From Chloroflexi bacterium AL-N1 (lineage in GTDB: Bacteria; Chloroflexota; Chloroflexia; Chloroflexales; Roseiflexaceae), in assembly GCA_013122435.1 (NCBI GenBank), contig WYDT01000042.1, forward strand, positions 1 to 60,936: 60,936 bases of DNA. The letters are read 5' to 3'. Of this stretch, positions 51,483 to 60,573 are shown one piece after another. Below the pieces are notes generated by a model. It was not told the origin of the DNA, searched no databases, and saw only the letters and a program-made list of their open reading frames with translations. The position numbers were made by a program, and so were the translations under genes. Each line of letters starts with the position of its first letter. Positions within the stretch are counted from its first letter, which is position 1.

Positions 51483-51868
51483 TGGGCTTTTCCTTTCCGT
51501 AATAATTGTGTCGCCTCAGCACAGTTAAGGCTGCGAAATACACTGGGACTGATGCCAAACTGCTTCTTGAAGGCTTTACTAAAGGCTGCGTGAGAAGCAT
51601 AACCGGCAGCGAGCGCAATCTCCATAATATCCACCGCACCCATCCGTAACTTACGTCCTGCTCGTTCCATGTGTAATCGACGTACGTAACTTGCGGCACT
51701 TTCACCTGTGCATGCGGTGAAGACACGATGAAAGTGTGGTATTGAAAACCCCGCGACATTCGCTAAAACGTTCCGGTCAAGCGGCTCGTCGATATGTTGA
51801 CGGATATATCGTTGCACATGTTGGATACGTTGGTTATGGACGTATTGATCGCGTTTGTCAGTCACCAT
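51479..51868 (-). CDS. AraC-family regulator paired with glyoxalase-like gene
   Basis: The 129-residue AraC DNA-binding domain has LDRNVLANVAGFSIPHFHRV (first HTH) and IMEIALAAGYASHAAFSKAF (second HTH), followed by FGISPSVFR. There is no sensor domain. It is translationally coupled to the downstream glyoxalase-like gene. Small AraC-type proteins of this kind usually control their neighbour and themselves. A near-duplicate 19-bp repeat on each side suggests that the two genes moved as a unit. Confidence 0.83.
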   Translation of the reverse strand: MVTDKRDQYVHNQRIQHVQRYIRQHIDEPLDRNVLANVAGFSIPHFHRVFTACTGESAASYVRRLHMERAGRKLRMGAVDIMEIALAAGYASHAAFSKAFKKQFGISPSVFRSLNCAEATQLLRKGKAQ

Positions 51869-51968
51869 AGCGGTAGTATACTATCGAAGCACATGTAGTT
51901 ATTATTCCAGATGTATCATTCTGCGGTAGTTCTGCATATTGGTGGATCTCTAACGTAGTTGATCGAAG

Positions 51969-53357
51969 CTATTTCAAAATGTAGTATGTTCCACGCTTCT
52001 CTCCCACCCGTAGCAACAGTCCGCGCTCGACCAGATCGGAGAAGTCGCGGCGGATTGTTTCGGGCGAGACATCTGGTGACATGTCTTGTAACTCACGATT
52101 GGTGATGCGCCGATGCTCGACCAGATGCAGGAGTGCCGCGATCTGGCGTTCGGTGAGCCCCATCTTCTGCCATTCGCTGATGTCGATCCCGCCAACGTCG
52201 GTCTTGTCATCGCCGATGTGGCCCTGTAAGGTAACCAGGAAACCGGCAGCAGTTTCGCGAAATTCGGGTATGGGCAGACCAGCCTCGTTCATCTGTTTAA
52301 GCATACGATCAATGCCATAGCCAAGCCGCTCGATCAGACCATAGTCGGCCAGCACCTGTACCAGCGACTCGTTGCGGGAGAAGCGTTCTGCAACGATATT
52401 GTGGATTGTGACATGACCAGGGAGGCGTCCCGGTGAGTAGCACTCCAGCCGATCAGCGTACAGTGCGATGCGAATCCCCTCGCCACGGATGCTGTAATCG
52501 CGGTGTGCCACGGCATTGACGAGTACCTCACGGACGGCACCGAGGGGGAACTGTACCCAATCTTCGCGTTCCAGACCGACCATGCGACTGCCTCGACGCA
52601 TGTTTTCGGATAGCCAGATTTCGGCGCGGCGCACGGTCTCAACCAGCGTATCACGAATGTCTTCGCGCAAAAACTCATCGCTCATCTCACGGCCTCGGTA
52701 ACGCACCAGGGTGACTTCACATTGAGGGAAGAAACGTTCCACGTCGTTGCCAAACAGCAATACCCCAGCGTTGGTTGGCTTATACGTGTGGTTGTGCTGC
52801 GCGAGACAGCCCCGACGCATCAAAAAGGCCAGGTTATCGGCTTCGGCAGCCGCCCCGACGCGCTGAACGTAGGTTGCTATCTTCTGGTGGTTGAGTTCGG
52901 TGTGGGTTGCGCTGTCAGGGACCAGCCGTTCCCAACTTGTTTCGCCCCGTTCAAGCAACAGTTGTCGCAGCGCATCTGGTGGAATGGGTTCGTCCTGTGT
53001 TCCACGACGATACAGATATTTGCCGTGCAGACTGTATACATGTGACAGCCCCGCCGGAATGGTGATGAGTAAGAGGTTTGTCCCGTTGTGCTGGACAATG
53101 TGTGGGAGAGGCAGAATCAATGGCGGTGTGCACGATAGCGCCGCGTCGAGAACGGCATCGCGGGTTGCATCGGCATCGCTTACTCCTTCGATTTTATGCT
53201 TCCCGGTGATGCCCACGACAACCATCCCGCCCTGAGCATTGGCCATTGCAACGAGGGTTTGGGCCAACTCATCGATGCGGAATTTGCTGCGTACATAGGC
53301 AAGATACTGCCCTTCTTTTTGGGTAAGGAGTGTATCAGGATTAAATAGTTCTTCCAT
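51969..53357 (-). CDS. AlbA_2/Schlafen-type ATP-binding regulator
   Basis: The 462-residue protein starts with an AlbA_2 (divergent AAA_4/Schlafen-like) domain: KEGQYLAYVRSKFRIDELAQ, LVAMANAQGGMVVVGI and YLYRRGTQDEPI. A GHKL-type ATPase-like domain (HATPase_c_4) follows, with AVREVLVNAVAHRDYSIRG and IERLGYGIDRMLKQMNEAG. A C-terminal winged HTH (NRELQDMSPDVSPETIRRDF) completes it. Such proteins are annotated as putative transcriptional regulators or RecG-like ATPases, and the Schlafen-like part can be a nuclease fold in defence contexts. The function is not established. GAGG precedes the ATG. Confidence 0.8.
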   Translation of the reverse strand: MEELFNPDTLLTQKEGQYLAYVRSKFRIDELAQTLVAMANAQGGMVVVGITGKHKIEGVSDADATRDAVLDAALSCTPPLILPLPHIVQHNGTNLLLITIPAGLSHVYSLHGKYLYRRGTQDEPIPPDALRQLLLERGETSWERLVPDSATHTELNHQKIATYVQRVGAAAEADNLAFLMRRGCLAQHNHTYKPTNAGVLLFGNDVERFFPQCEVTLVRYRGREMSDEFLREDIRDTLVETVRRAEIWLSENMRRGSRMVGLEREDWVQFPLGAVREVLVNAVAHRDYSIRGEGIRIALYADRLECYSPGRLPGHVTIHNIVAERFSRNESLVQVLADYGLIERLGYGIDRMLKQMNEAGLPIPEFRETAAGFLVTLQGHIGDDKTDVGGIDISEWQKMGLTERQIAALLHLVEHRRITNRELQDMSPDVSPETIRRDFSDLVERGLLLRVGEKRGTYYILK

Positions 53358-53427
53358 ACCAGAACCTCATCAGCCATTCCTTGCGTATGCGGAATTGTAG
53401 CACATATATGCGTTTACGTTAACCTTC

Positions 53428-54615
53428 TTAGAACATGTCAGACATCCACGGCTGGGGACCGACAAACAGCAGCCCTAACAGTGCAAGATTGCTGTCGGAG
53501 CCACTTAATGACCCTGAGACGCGTAGCTCCAACGGATTGACATAACCAGTATACAATGCCGCCAGATCCCGTACATGCATGTAGATATGCCCCTGGCCAC
53601 CCGGCGAGACTTGAGCATAGCCATCGTTGACTTCCAGCATAAAACGACCATTGTTTGCGGGTAAGAGATTGTCACGTATTTCGAGGTGGAGTTCTGCCTG
53701 TAATTCAGCAGGATAGCCACGGGTGCTGAGGGCACCGACAACATCGACAATGCGAAGCATCCAGTCATAGGCACGCTGAATCGTATGTTTGGGGCGCATC
53801 CCGGCGATCAGGTTGTCAGCGAGGAGATAGAGCAATGGGTCACGGGGGCCACCCCGCCATGTCATCGACTCGACCATCGAACGATAGCCACTAAAAAAAG
53901 TGAGCAGTCTTTTGCCTGCATTCTGTGTGGTGATGCCCATATCCAGGATACGAATGGGTTGGTCTCGCCTACTCTGGGTGAAAATGACATAGCCCTCAGG
54001 TGTGCTGTCGCGTACAATCAGGTATTTGTGGGTAGGCTGATCACCAGGCTCAAGTTTCAACTGCCACATCCACTGTGGTCGATCCAAGTGTCCGGCGAAA
54101 TAGTACGCGCGCTGATCATAAAGTTCATACATGTCCTGAATGGCAGCGTCGTCCTCTGCTGGTTGCATTTCCAGCGTTGTGTCACGCAGGTCAATCATTT
54201 GCAACGGGAGTTCGTAGGTAAGTTGTACACCAGCCCGTTCATAGCCTATCCGTCGATAAAATGGCAGGGTGGCCGGATAGAGAACAGAGAGCGGAATGCC
54301 TTTTTCATGGATTTCCTGGAGCATTGTACACATTAATCTGGAGCCGATGCCAGTCCCGCGATGCTCAGGGGCAACGCCAACAGCGGTTATGCCAGCGACG
54401 GGGACACGTGCGCCACCAAACCATTGGCCCATCTCGATGATGCCCAGCCCGGCGAGAACCTGGTCGTGTTGGCGCACCACGCGGTAGCCTTGTGGCCCGG
54501 TGATCCGCATCCATTTTCGCATATCGCCGGGTGAAAAGTGGAGGGCTGCTTCAACAACACGCACAAACGACTCAACGTCATTGGGTCGCAACGCACCGTA
54601 TGTTATCTCGTCCAT
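53428..54615 (-). CDS. Eis-like GNAT acetyltransferase (second of two)
   Basis: The 395-residue protein has the three-part Eis layout: an N-terminal GNAT domain (AGITAVGVAPEHRGTGIGSR is the acetyl-CoA-binding loop with RGTGIG, residues 78-90 region), a central degenerate GNAT domain, and a C-terminal SCP2-like domain (LHLEIRDNLLPANNGRFMLE, LRVSGSLSGSDSNL) ending in a free carboxyl used in catalysis in Eis. Known Eis proteins acetylate aminoglycosides and other amines. It starts 4 bp after the stop of a paralogue, so they form an operon. Confidence 0.83.
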   Translation of the reverse strand: MDEITYGALRPNDVESFVRVVEAALHFSPGDMRKWMRITGPQGYRVVRQHDQVLAGLGIIEMGQWFGGARVPVAGITAVGVAPEHRGTGIGSRLMCTMLQEIHEKGIPLSVLYPATLPFYRRIGYERAGVQLTYELPLQMIDLRDTTLEMQPAEDDAAIQDMYELYDQRAYYFAGHLDRPQWMWQLKLEPGDQPTHKYLIVRDSTPEGYVIFTQSRRDQPIRILDMGITTQNAGKRLLTFFSGYRSMVESMTWRGGPRDPLLYLLADNLIAGMRPKHTIQRAYDWMLRIVDVVGALSTRGYPAELQAELHLEIRDNLLPANNGRFMLEVNDGYAQVSPGGQGHIYMHVRDLAALYTGYVNPLELRVSGSLSGSDSNLALLGLLFVGPQPWMSDMF

Positions 54616-54618
54616 GGT

Positions 54619-55866
54619 TTAGAACCTTGTCATACAAACAGGCTTTTGATCCGTTACAAACAGAGCATTTACTGTGTGTAGATACTGATGGTCTGAGACA
54701 GTGGCTTGTCCATACTCATAGAGTCTTTTGAAAGAAACGACACCCATGATGAGCGAGGAGAAGGCCGAAATACTCATGTGTATGGCCACTTCGTGGTCTG
54801 CTTGATCAGTGAGAGACGGCTTACCAGCATTAAAGTGTATCACCAGGCTTCCTTGATTTTCCGGCAGAAACGGATCGTCAATGGTGAGTTTGAGCGTACA
54901 GGTCTGTGGACCAAATTGATGGTTTTGGAGTACATGGAACAGGCTTGCTGTGTTGATGACACGATACATCAGCCCGACGCCAGAGGTATTCGTTTCGTGG
55001 TAGGCATGTGGCATGATGTTGTGTGAATCGTTGGCTGGTATAGTCGGCAGGTAGTGAAAGTCCTCATCAAGTGTATGAAAGACGATGGTCTGAAACTGGT
55101 CGGCCTGTGAGTGCAAAAATGTCATCAGTTCCATCAAGACATCGCGTGTCTCATACACCAGTTCTTTCACTTCGATTTCATTCAGGGTGAAGTTGCGTCC
55201 TGTGTTGGCAGAGAAAATAAGATAGCCTTGGATTGTTCCCTCTTTGCGGTATCCGATCATCGTGTTCTCAGGTGCCTCAAACAGCACATCGAACACCTTC
55301 GTTGCGCGCTCCATCATGCCGTGTGTTGCACGCGTGTAGCGGTTGTAGCACTCCAGCATGTGCTGTTGATCGTCTTTGCTCAGAAAGTCAACATGCACTT
55401 TGCCTGGTCCTCTGGGCAACTGGCTCGGTGGGAGGCGATACTGGTTCATCTTGGGGCCATAGCCAAAGCCCATCTGCTTGTAAAAGTTGAGGCGAAACGG
55501 GTAGAGTGCGGTCAGGCACGCCCCACGTTCACGGTAGTGCTGTAGAAAGAATTCGATCATCTCCTTGGCAACTTTTTCTTTTTTGTGCAGCAGATCAACC
55601 GCGACTAACCCAACACCACCGACCAGTGTTGGTGTTTCAAAAAGAGTCATCATAAAGTCGAACAAGCGCATGCCACCGACCAGCTTATCATTACGATACA
55701 GCCCATACAATTGCGTGTCTTCTGTGTTTTGTTGAATATCGATCAATCGTTGTAAAAATGTTTGTCGTTTCTCATCGGATGCGAGTTCGATCCCTGGATA
55801 TGCGTTTGCAACGATGTGGATGAATGCTTCCAGATCGGTTTCTGGTATACGCTGAATATGGCTCAT
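54619..55866 (-). CDS. Eis-like GNAT acetyltransferase (first of two)
   Basis: The 415-residue paralogue has the same layout: GNAT domain (GGVGLVAVDLLHKKEKVAKE, where the RGxG loop is replaced by a KKEK-containing segment), a second GNAT-like domain and an SCP2-like C-terminal domain (CTLKLTIDDPFLPENQGSLV). The altered acetyl-CoA loop sets it apart from its neighbour and may reduce or change activity. ATG 55866 follows GAGGAGC; the in-frame ATG at 55935 has no ribosome binding site. The two genes may act as different specificities or as a mixed oligomer. Confidence 0.8.
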   Translation of the reverse strand: MSHIQRIPETDLEAFIHIVANAYPGIELASDEKRQTFLQRLIDIQQNTEDTQLYGLYRNDKLVGGMRLFDFMMTLFETPTLVGGVGLVAVDLLHKKEKVAKEMIEFFLQHYRERGACLTALYPFRLNFYKQMGFGYGPKMNQYRLPPSQLPRGPGKVHVDFLSKDDQQHMLECYNRYTRATHGMMERATKVFDVLFEAPENTMIGYRKEGTIQGYLIFSANTGRNFTLNEIEVKELVYETRDVLMELMTFLHSQADQFQTIVFHTLDEDFHYLPTIPANDSHNIMPHAYHETNTSGVGLMYRVINTASLFHVLQNHQFGPQTCTLKLTIDDPFLPENQGSLVIHFNAGKPSLTDQADHEVAIHMSISAFSSLIMGVVSFKRLYEYGQATVSDHQYLHTVNALFVTDQKPVCMTRF

Positions 55867-56059
55867 GGATTGCTCCTCAACTCGTCGAACAAGGACGATA
55901 CGAAATACAGCATATGGGTGATGTTGTGTCTCCAAGAGAGTATAGCACGGACGATCGATTTCCTACATTAACTGTATCTCAGAAAGAATCGTTTGATATC
56001 GGTCCAAATGCTGACTCCAATTTAGCCGTTGCAGCCTTCTAGGTTATTTATCATTCGTA

Positions 56060-56068
56060 TGGTATAAT
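56060..56068 (+). promoter_or_regulatory. Extended -10 promoter of the cyclophilin gene
   Basis: TG-G-TATAAT lies 40 bp before the ATG, with AAAAGGAG serving as the ribosome binding site. No strong -35 is seen. Confidence 0.55.
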
Positions 56069-56107
56069 CCGCGCCAAAGTGTAAGCTTTATTAAAAGGAG
56101 TTACTTT

Positions 56108-56593
56108 ATGGCTGGTCAACAGTGGCAACAGCCTCCTGCAATGGAGATAGACCCGGCTAAAAATTACCTTGTCACAATGGAGACAAATCAGGGCGTCATT
56201 GTCATTGAGCTTTATCCTACCTATGCACCAAAAACGGTTAACAATTTTGTATTTTTAGCTCGTCAAAAATTCTATGATGGAATTGCCTTTCACCGTGTGA
56301 TTAGCAACTTTGTTATTCAGGGCGGCGATCCTACTGGTACAGGCGGTGGAGGTCCGGGGTATCGCTTCGAGGATGAATTGGCCAACAATCCAATGAAGCA
56401 CGAAACAGGCTCACTCTCTATGGCAAATGCTGGCCCAAACACCAATGGTAGTCAGTTTTTCATCACTCACTCCCCTCAGCCACATCTTGACGGTAAGCAC
56501 ACGGTTTTTGGCAAGGTGTTGCAAGGCCAGGATATCGTTAATGCCATTCGGCAGGGTGATAAAATGCTCAAAGTAACTGTTGAGGAAAAATAG
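56108..56593 (+). CDS. Cyclophilin-type peptidyl-prolyl cis-trans isomerase
   Basis: The 161-residue protein has the cyclophilin core: TNQGVIVIELYPTYAPKTVN, FHRVISNFVIQGGDPTGTG (the catalytic Arg in FHRV), FEDE, GSLSMANAGPNTNGSQFFIT and LDGKHTVFGKV. It catalyses proline isomerisation during protein folding in the cytoplasm, since there is no signal peptide. It has its own promoter and terminator and is intact. Confidence 0.93.
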   Translation: MAGQQWQQPPAMEIDPAKNYLVTMETNQGVIVIELYPTYAPKTVNNFVFLARQKFYDGIAFHRVISNFVIQGGDPTGTGGGGPGYRFEDELANNPMKHETGSLSMANAGPNTNGSQFFITHSPQPHLDGKHTVFGKVLQGQDIVNAIRQGDKMLKVTVEEK

Positions 56594-56650
56594 CCGCAGC
56601 ACCATTTTTTCTTATAAGTAATATCTTGTACTTCTAGCTATCCAAAGCAG

Positions 56651-56710
56651 TAAACCCCTGATCTCACAAACGTTATTGTTGTTGTAGATCAGGGGTTTAC
56701 CTATTTTTAG
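56651..56710 (+). terminator. Rho-independent terminator
   Basis: TAAACCCCTGATCT (56651-56664) pairs perfectly with AGATCAGGGGTTTA (56686-56699), followed by CCTATTTTT. It ends the cyclophilin transcript. Confidence 0.88.
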
Positions 56711-56823
56711 GTGAGAAGACACATGTAGTAGCCTCTCTTTGCATACAATAGCCTGTCATGTGGGAAGGGAAGAGAATGAGTAATGCTCGTAAAACATTAT
56801 CTTAGGATGTTTGGCGTACCATC

Positions 56824-58043
56824 GTGCGTTTGCTTGCACCGCCTCTTTCTGTGTATCCTGTAGTGCGAAATACACGATTTATGCTCTTTCTCGCAGGCAA
56901 TAGGGTGTCTGTGGTTGGGTCTTCTTTTAATACGCTGGCCTTGAGTTTATTACTATTTGATCTAACAGGAAGTATTAGCGTACTGGCCAACCTTTGGATT
57001 GCTCGAGTGGTGAGCCGCTTGTTTGTGGAGCCCTTTGCTGGTGCGTATGTGGATCGTTGGCGTTACAAATCAACTCTTATTACAGGACACGCGTTATATG
57101 CCCTTACTGCGGCTGGGTTTCTGCTTGTTACTGGTGAATACATATGGCTGGCGTATGTGCTTACGTTTTGTCTGCAAGCCATTGAAGGTTTTGTGAGTCC
57201 AGCGCTAAATGCAAGTCTCCCATCAATTGTTGGTGAGGAAGATCTGTTGTCAGCGAATGCCTTGTTTGCCTCTACTTCTAAGATTGCGGTGCTTATTGGT
57301 CCGACATTAGCGGGGCTATTATACAGTTTAGTTGGTGCTAACCCTTTATTCCTTTTCAATGCTGTAAGTTATCTGATTGTTCTGATGGCTATCCTGCCAC
57401 TTACTATTGCAATAACACGTCCTGCACCAACAGTTCGACAATCTATCATTCGTGATGTCACTGATGGCTTTCGTTTTGCAGCACGTGATGCTGTGGTGTT
57501 AACCATCATGGTAATGGTTGCTGTCAACGCATTAGCTTTACGTGTTGTAGACATCGTACTGGTACCAATGTCTGAATCGATTTTGAATGTAGGCCCACAA
57601 GGGCTTGGCTTGTTGTACTCCTCTCTAACGTTTGGTAGTCTGGTTGGGTTGCTGGTCATACCATATCTACGAAGAGTAGCCAGTTCTGTCCGTTGGCTCA
57701 TTGGGACGTACACACTCATTGCAATGCCACTCATGCTATTAGCTGTGTTACCAGTCGCATCTGTTGCTTATGTCAGCATGTTTGTTGTGGGAATTTTGGT
57801 TGATATAAGTGGTGGTGTTACACGTCAATTGGTGCAGACCCAAGTGCCACCAGAGCTACGCGGGCGTATGTTTGCTGCACTCAAATGGCTATGGCGGCTG
57901 GTGTTCTCCCAGCGCTGCTAGGCTTACACCCAATTGTTGCTCAGATAGGTCTTGGGGGAAGTATTGGCTTTTCCTCTGTTATTATGCTTGTAGCTGGTCT
58001 GGCTATGTTTGGGTGGAATGTACGTCAGTCTGTAAAGTTGTAG
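56824..58043 (+). pseudogene. MFS transporter with a frameshift near the C-terminus
   Basis: The first 360 codons encode about ten membrane helices of a major facilitator with the motif A-like loop VEPFAGAYVDRWRYK, and end in VQTQVPPELRGRMFAAL. There the frame is lost near 57885. A second frame continues MAMAAGVLPALLGLHP and IGFSSVIMLVAGLAMFGWNV to TAG 58041-58043. One missing base explains this; the total length is 3n+2. The start is GTG 56824 or a later codon. The intact protein would be a drug or metabolite exporter. It lies convergent with the TetR gene. Confidence 0.72.
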
Positions 58044-58075
58044 CAAGCAGAAACGAAAAAAAGTGATGGTAGGAT

Positions 58076-58714
58076 TTAGGGCCCTCTATCAGAGGCTTCT
58101 TTTTCGATCAATTTCTCGATTCCCCAAATGACAAGCTTAATTTGAAAATCTAAATCGCCTTCTAAATCGTCCATCGACACATGTGTTAGGAGTGCTCGTG
58201 TTGCAGGAAAACGATCGTGAGACAGTTGCTGGAGTTGTTTGTGCAGAGTATTACTCTCTGGTGCTAGTGATGGATCATCAAAAGCAAAGCTAGGCACAAA
58301 GCTCCAAAACAAATCGATAACCTGAATAAGGCTTTGTGCACTAAGTCCTGTATCATGTAGTGCTACAATAATGCGTTCCACGACATCGAATACAATAGGC
58401 ACAGTACCATCAAAACGTAGCAAATACTGAAGCAAATGTGGGTGTGTGCTCGCAAGCTGATAATATGTGTGTGCCAAAGTGTGTAATTGATTTTGCCATG
58501 GGCTATCCTGTGTTTCAGGCAAATCCATTTCTGCGAAAGCCCTTTTCAATACGGCCTCAATCAAGCTGTCTTTGTTAGGAAAATAATAGTAAATAGCTTT
58601 AGCATCGACTTCCAGAGCTTTGCCCAGGCGTCTCATAGAAAGCTCTTCCAAACCATCTTGATCAATCATCTCCAGAGCTTTGTCTGTGATCTGTTCCGCT
58701 GAGAGTTGTGCCAT
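58076..58714 (-). CDS. TetR-family transcriptional regulator
   Basis: The 212-residue protein has a TetR N-terminal HTH (ITDKALEMIDQDGLEELSMR, RLGKALEVDAKAIYYYFPNK) and a TetR_C-type ligand domain (LLQYLLRFDGTVPIVFDVVE). The tetracycline-repressor-like HTH (KAIYYYFPNKDSL) is typical. ATG 58714 follows AGAGGAAA. It is divergent from an FAD oxidoreductase gene, with a long inverted repeat across the shared promoter, so it probably represses both. The inducer is unknown. Confidence 0.87.
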   Translation of the reverse strand: MAQLSAEQITDKALEMIDQDGLEELSMRRLGKALEVDAKAIYYYFPNKDSLIEAVLKRAFAEMDLPETQDSPWQNQLHTLAHTYYQLASTHPHLLQYLLRFDGTVPIVFDVVERIIVALHDTGLSAQSLIQVIDLFWSFVPSFAFDDPSLAPESNTLHKQLQQLSHDRFPATRALLTHVSMDDLEGDLDFQIKLVIWGIEKLIEKEASDRGP

Positions 58715-58732
58715 AATTGATTTCCTCTTGCT

Positions 58733-58782
58733 TTTTTCCACACTGTGCAGTATATTATAATCAATTCCACAGTGTGGAAAAA
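58733..58782. promoter_or_regulatory. Inverted-repeat operator for the TetR regulator
   Basis: TTTTTCCACACTGTG (58733-58747) and its exact complement CACAGTGTGGAAAAA (58768-58782) are 20 bp apart and flank a TATAAT (58756-58761). The site covers the divergent promoters of tetR and the FAD oxidoreductase. Confidence 0.75.
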
Positions 58783-58813
58783 TGACTGGTATACATAGAT
58801 AGGATATGAAACT

Positions 58814-60118
58814 ATGCGAGATTTCCCGTTCGCTACATCGTTTTGGTTTGGTACAGATATTGAAACTGCGTCCTGTCTTGAGGGACAGCAGATCGTGGAT
58901 GTTGCTGTTATCGGTGGTGGCTTTGCTGGTTTGTCTGTTGCATACCATCTCAAACAGAGTAATGCCGATGTGCGGATTGCTATTGTGGAGGCGAAACACG
59001 TTGGTTATGGTGCAAGTGGTCGCAACGCCGGTTGGCTTATGAGTATGCCACCGTTAGTATGGATGTTAGATAATTTCAACGATCCACAACGCCTAGATGA
59101 TATTCGCTGGACCGCCCAGTTTTGCCGGAATAACATTGCCGAACTATCTCAGTTCGTTGAGCGTGAAGGTGTCGATTGTGATTGGACTCCGACGCATCAC
59201 ACCTTAGTCGCTCGCAATCCACTTGAGGTTGCTACACTACGGTGGATTGCTCCCAGATTTGAAGCGGTTGGCTTAGACTGCACATATTATGAGAAGAAAC
59301 AGGCTCAACAATTTGTTGGGTATTCGGCAACATCTGCTCTGACATACGATATTGTGACTATACAGCCGTATAAGCTGGCACGCGGATTGCGTCAGTGGTT
59401 GATTCAGCAGGGGGTAGATCTGTACGAAAATACTCGTATTGCATACATTGAGTCAACAAAGCACGATATACGACTAGCTACCACACAAGGGGCCTCTCTT
59501 ACGGCGGAGAAAGTGATCGTTGCAACTAATGCCTATACCAATTCTATTGACCTGGGTATAGCAACGCCATCAGCATCGATCTATCATACATACATGCTGG
59601 CAACCGAACCTTTAAGACAAGATCTCCTTGATCGTATCAGTGAGACCCAAACTCCCTTTGGCGACCCAAGCATATCCTTCTACATCGGGCGTATTCACCA
59701 GCATCGGCTACTATTCAACGGTATTGATCGGGCATCGCAAAATACTCCTGCTGATGATCAACATCTGCCATCCTTCGTAAAGTTATACACCGAGATGCTC
59801 CGACGATTCCCGTTTCTTAAATCTACACCCATTGCCATCGCATGGGGTGGTGCTGTACAACAAAATAGTACAGAGGCTCCTATTGTACGCCCAACGGCGC
59901 ATAACCCCAATATCATTCTCAACATGGGCTATGGAGGTGGTAGTGGCGTCGGTATGGCACTGCTATCTGGAAGATTGACAACTGATCTTGTGCTAAACCA
60001 TGCTACTAAAGACAGCGAAGCCAAGCGTTTACGAGGATTATATGATGCCAGTCATTTTTCTGTATTAGGCCCTGTACGAGCTGCAACGGGAGTATTGAAA
60101 ACACTATTGTGTCGTTAG
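58814..60118 (+). CDS. FAD-dependent oxidoreductase (DAO/PuuB type)
   Basis: The 434-residue protein has an N-terminal FAD-binding Rossmann motif, VIGGGFAGLSVAYHL (residues 33-47), and GYGASGRNAGWLMSM, the D-amino-acid-oxidase family flavin loop. The C-terminal GYGGGSGVGMALLSGR closes the FAD site. It resembles gamma-glutamylputrescine oxidase and related amine oxidases, giving an aldehyde or imine plus hydrogen peroxide; the substrate is unknown. It is controlled by the divergent TetR gene through the shared operator. AGGA precedes the ATG. Confidence 0.85.
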   Translation: MRDFPFATSFWFGTDIETASCLEGQQIVDVAVIGGGFAGLSVAYHLKQSNADVRIAIVEAKHVGYGASGRNAGWLMSMPPLVWMLDNFNDPQRLDDIRWTAQFCRNNIAELSQFVEREGVDCDWTPTHHTLVARNPLEVATLRWIAPRFEAVGLDCTYYEKKQAQQFVGYSATSALTYDIVTIQPYKLARGLRQWLIQQGVDLYENTRIAYIESTKHDIRLATTQGASLTAEKVIVATNAYTNSIDLGIATPSASIYHTYMLATEPLRQDLLDRISETQTPFGDPSISFYIGRIHQHRLLFNGIDRASQNTPADDQHLPSFVKLYTEMLRRFPFLKSTPIAIAWGGAVQQNSTEAPIVRPTAHNPNIILNMGYGGGSGVGMALLSGRLTTDLVLNHATKDSEAKRLRGLYDASHFSVLGPVRAATGVLKTLLCR

Positions 60119-60225
60119 ACTGAGATCTGTGTGTTAGGTTGCAAAGCTGTAACAAGCAGAAACAAAAGCTATATGGGATTAGGTTATGTATGATAAATGT
60201 TGACAACGAAAGATGGGGAAATTGT

Positions 60226-60315
60226 TGGCGGGGAGGGTGGGATTCGAACCCACGTGGGCTTTCACACCCAACTCGTTTTCGAGACGAGCACGTTCAACCA
60301 CTCCGTCACCTCCCC
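60226..60315 (-). tRNA. tRNA-Ser (anticodon CGA)
   Basis: The minus-strand sequence folds as a class II tRNA: acceptor GGGGAGG/CCTCCCC, anticodon stem CTCGT/ACGAG with loop CTCGAAA (anticodon CGA), a long variable arm, and T-arm GTGGG-TTCGAAT-CCCAC. CCA is encoded (complement of 60226-60228). Confidence 0.95.
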
Positions 60316-60333
60316 ACACCATGTGTGGATATG

Positions 60334-60372
60334 AGAGAGCGGTCGCGACCTTCTTGGTTACGACCGCTCTCT
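60334..60372. terminator. Hairpin between tRNA genes
   Basis: AGAGAGCGGTCG and CGACCGCTCTCT form a 12-bp perfect stem around a 15-base loop, between the tRNA-Ser and tRNA-Arg genes. It may be a terminator or an RNA-processing structure. Confidence 0.65.
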
Positions 60373-60380
60373 TGTTAATT

Positions 60381-60457
60381 TGGCGACCTCGGCGTGATTC
60401 GAACACGCGACCTCTTCCTCCGCAGGGAAGCGCTCTAATCCGCTGAGCTACGAGGCC
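60381..60457 (-). tRNA. tRNA-Arg (anticodon GCG)
   Basis: The minus strand gives acceptor GGCCTCG with CGAGGTC, an anticodon stem CTTCC/GGAAG with loop CTGCGGA (anticodon GCG) and T-arm GCGTG-TTCGAAT-CACGC. CCA is encoded. The G34 form reads CGC/CGU without inosine, unlike the usual bacterial ACG. Confidence 0.93.
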
Positions 60458-60573
60458 ATACTTCAACGTTGTTATACTATCACAATGTTTTGCTTATTGC
60501 AAATCAACGCGATAGGAAAAACCGTTATGAATGAATACAGGCACGAACAATATATGTTTCGTGCCTGTGTCCG

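Larger units (their letters stand above)
50980..51977. repeat. 19-bp direct repeats flanking the AraC-glyoxalase pair
   Basis: TTGATTGAAGCTATTTCAA (50980-50998) and TTGATCGAAGCTATTTCAA (51959-51977) differ at one base. They bracket the two-gene module with its terminator. The right copy overlaps the 3' end of the AlbA_2 gene, so the left copy may be a displaced piece of that gene end. Confidence 0.6.
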
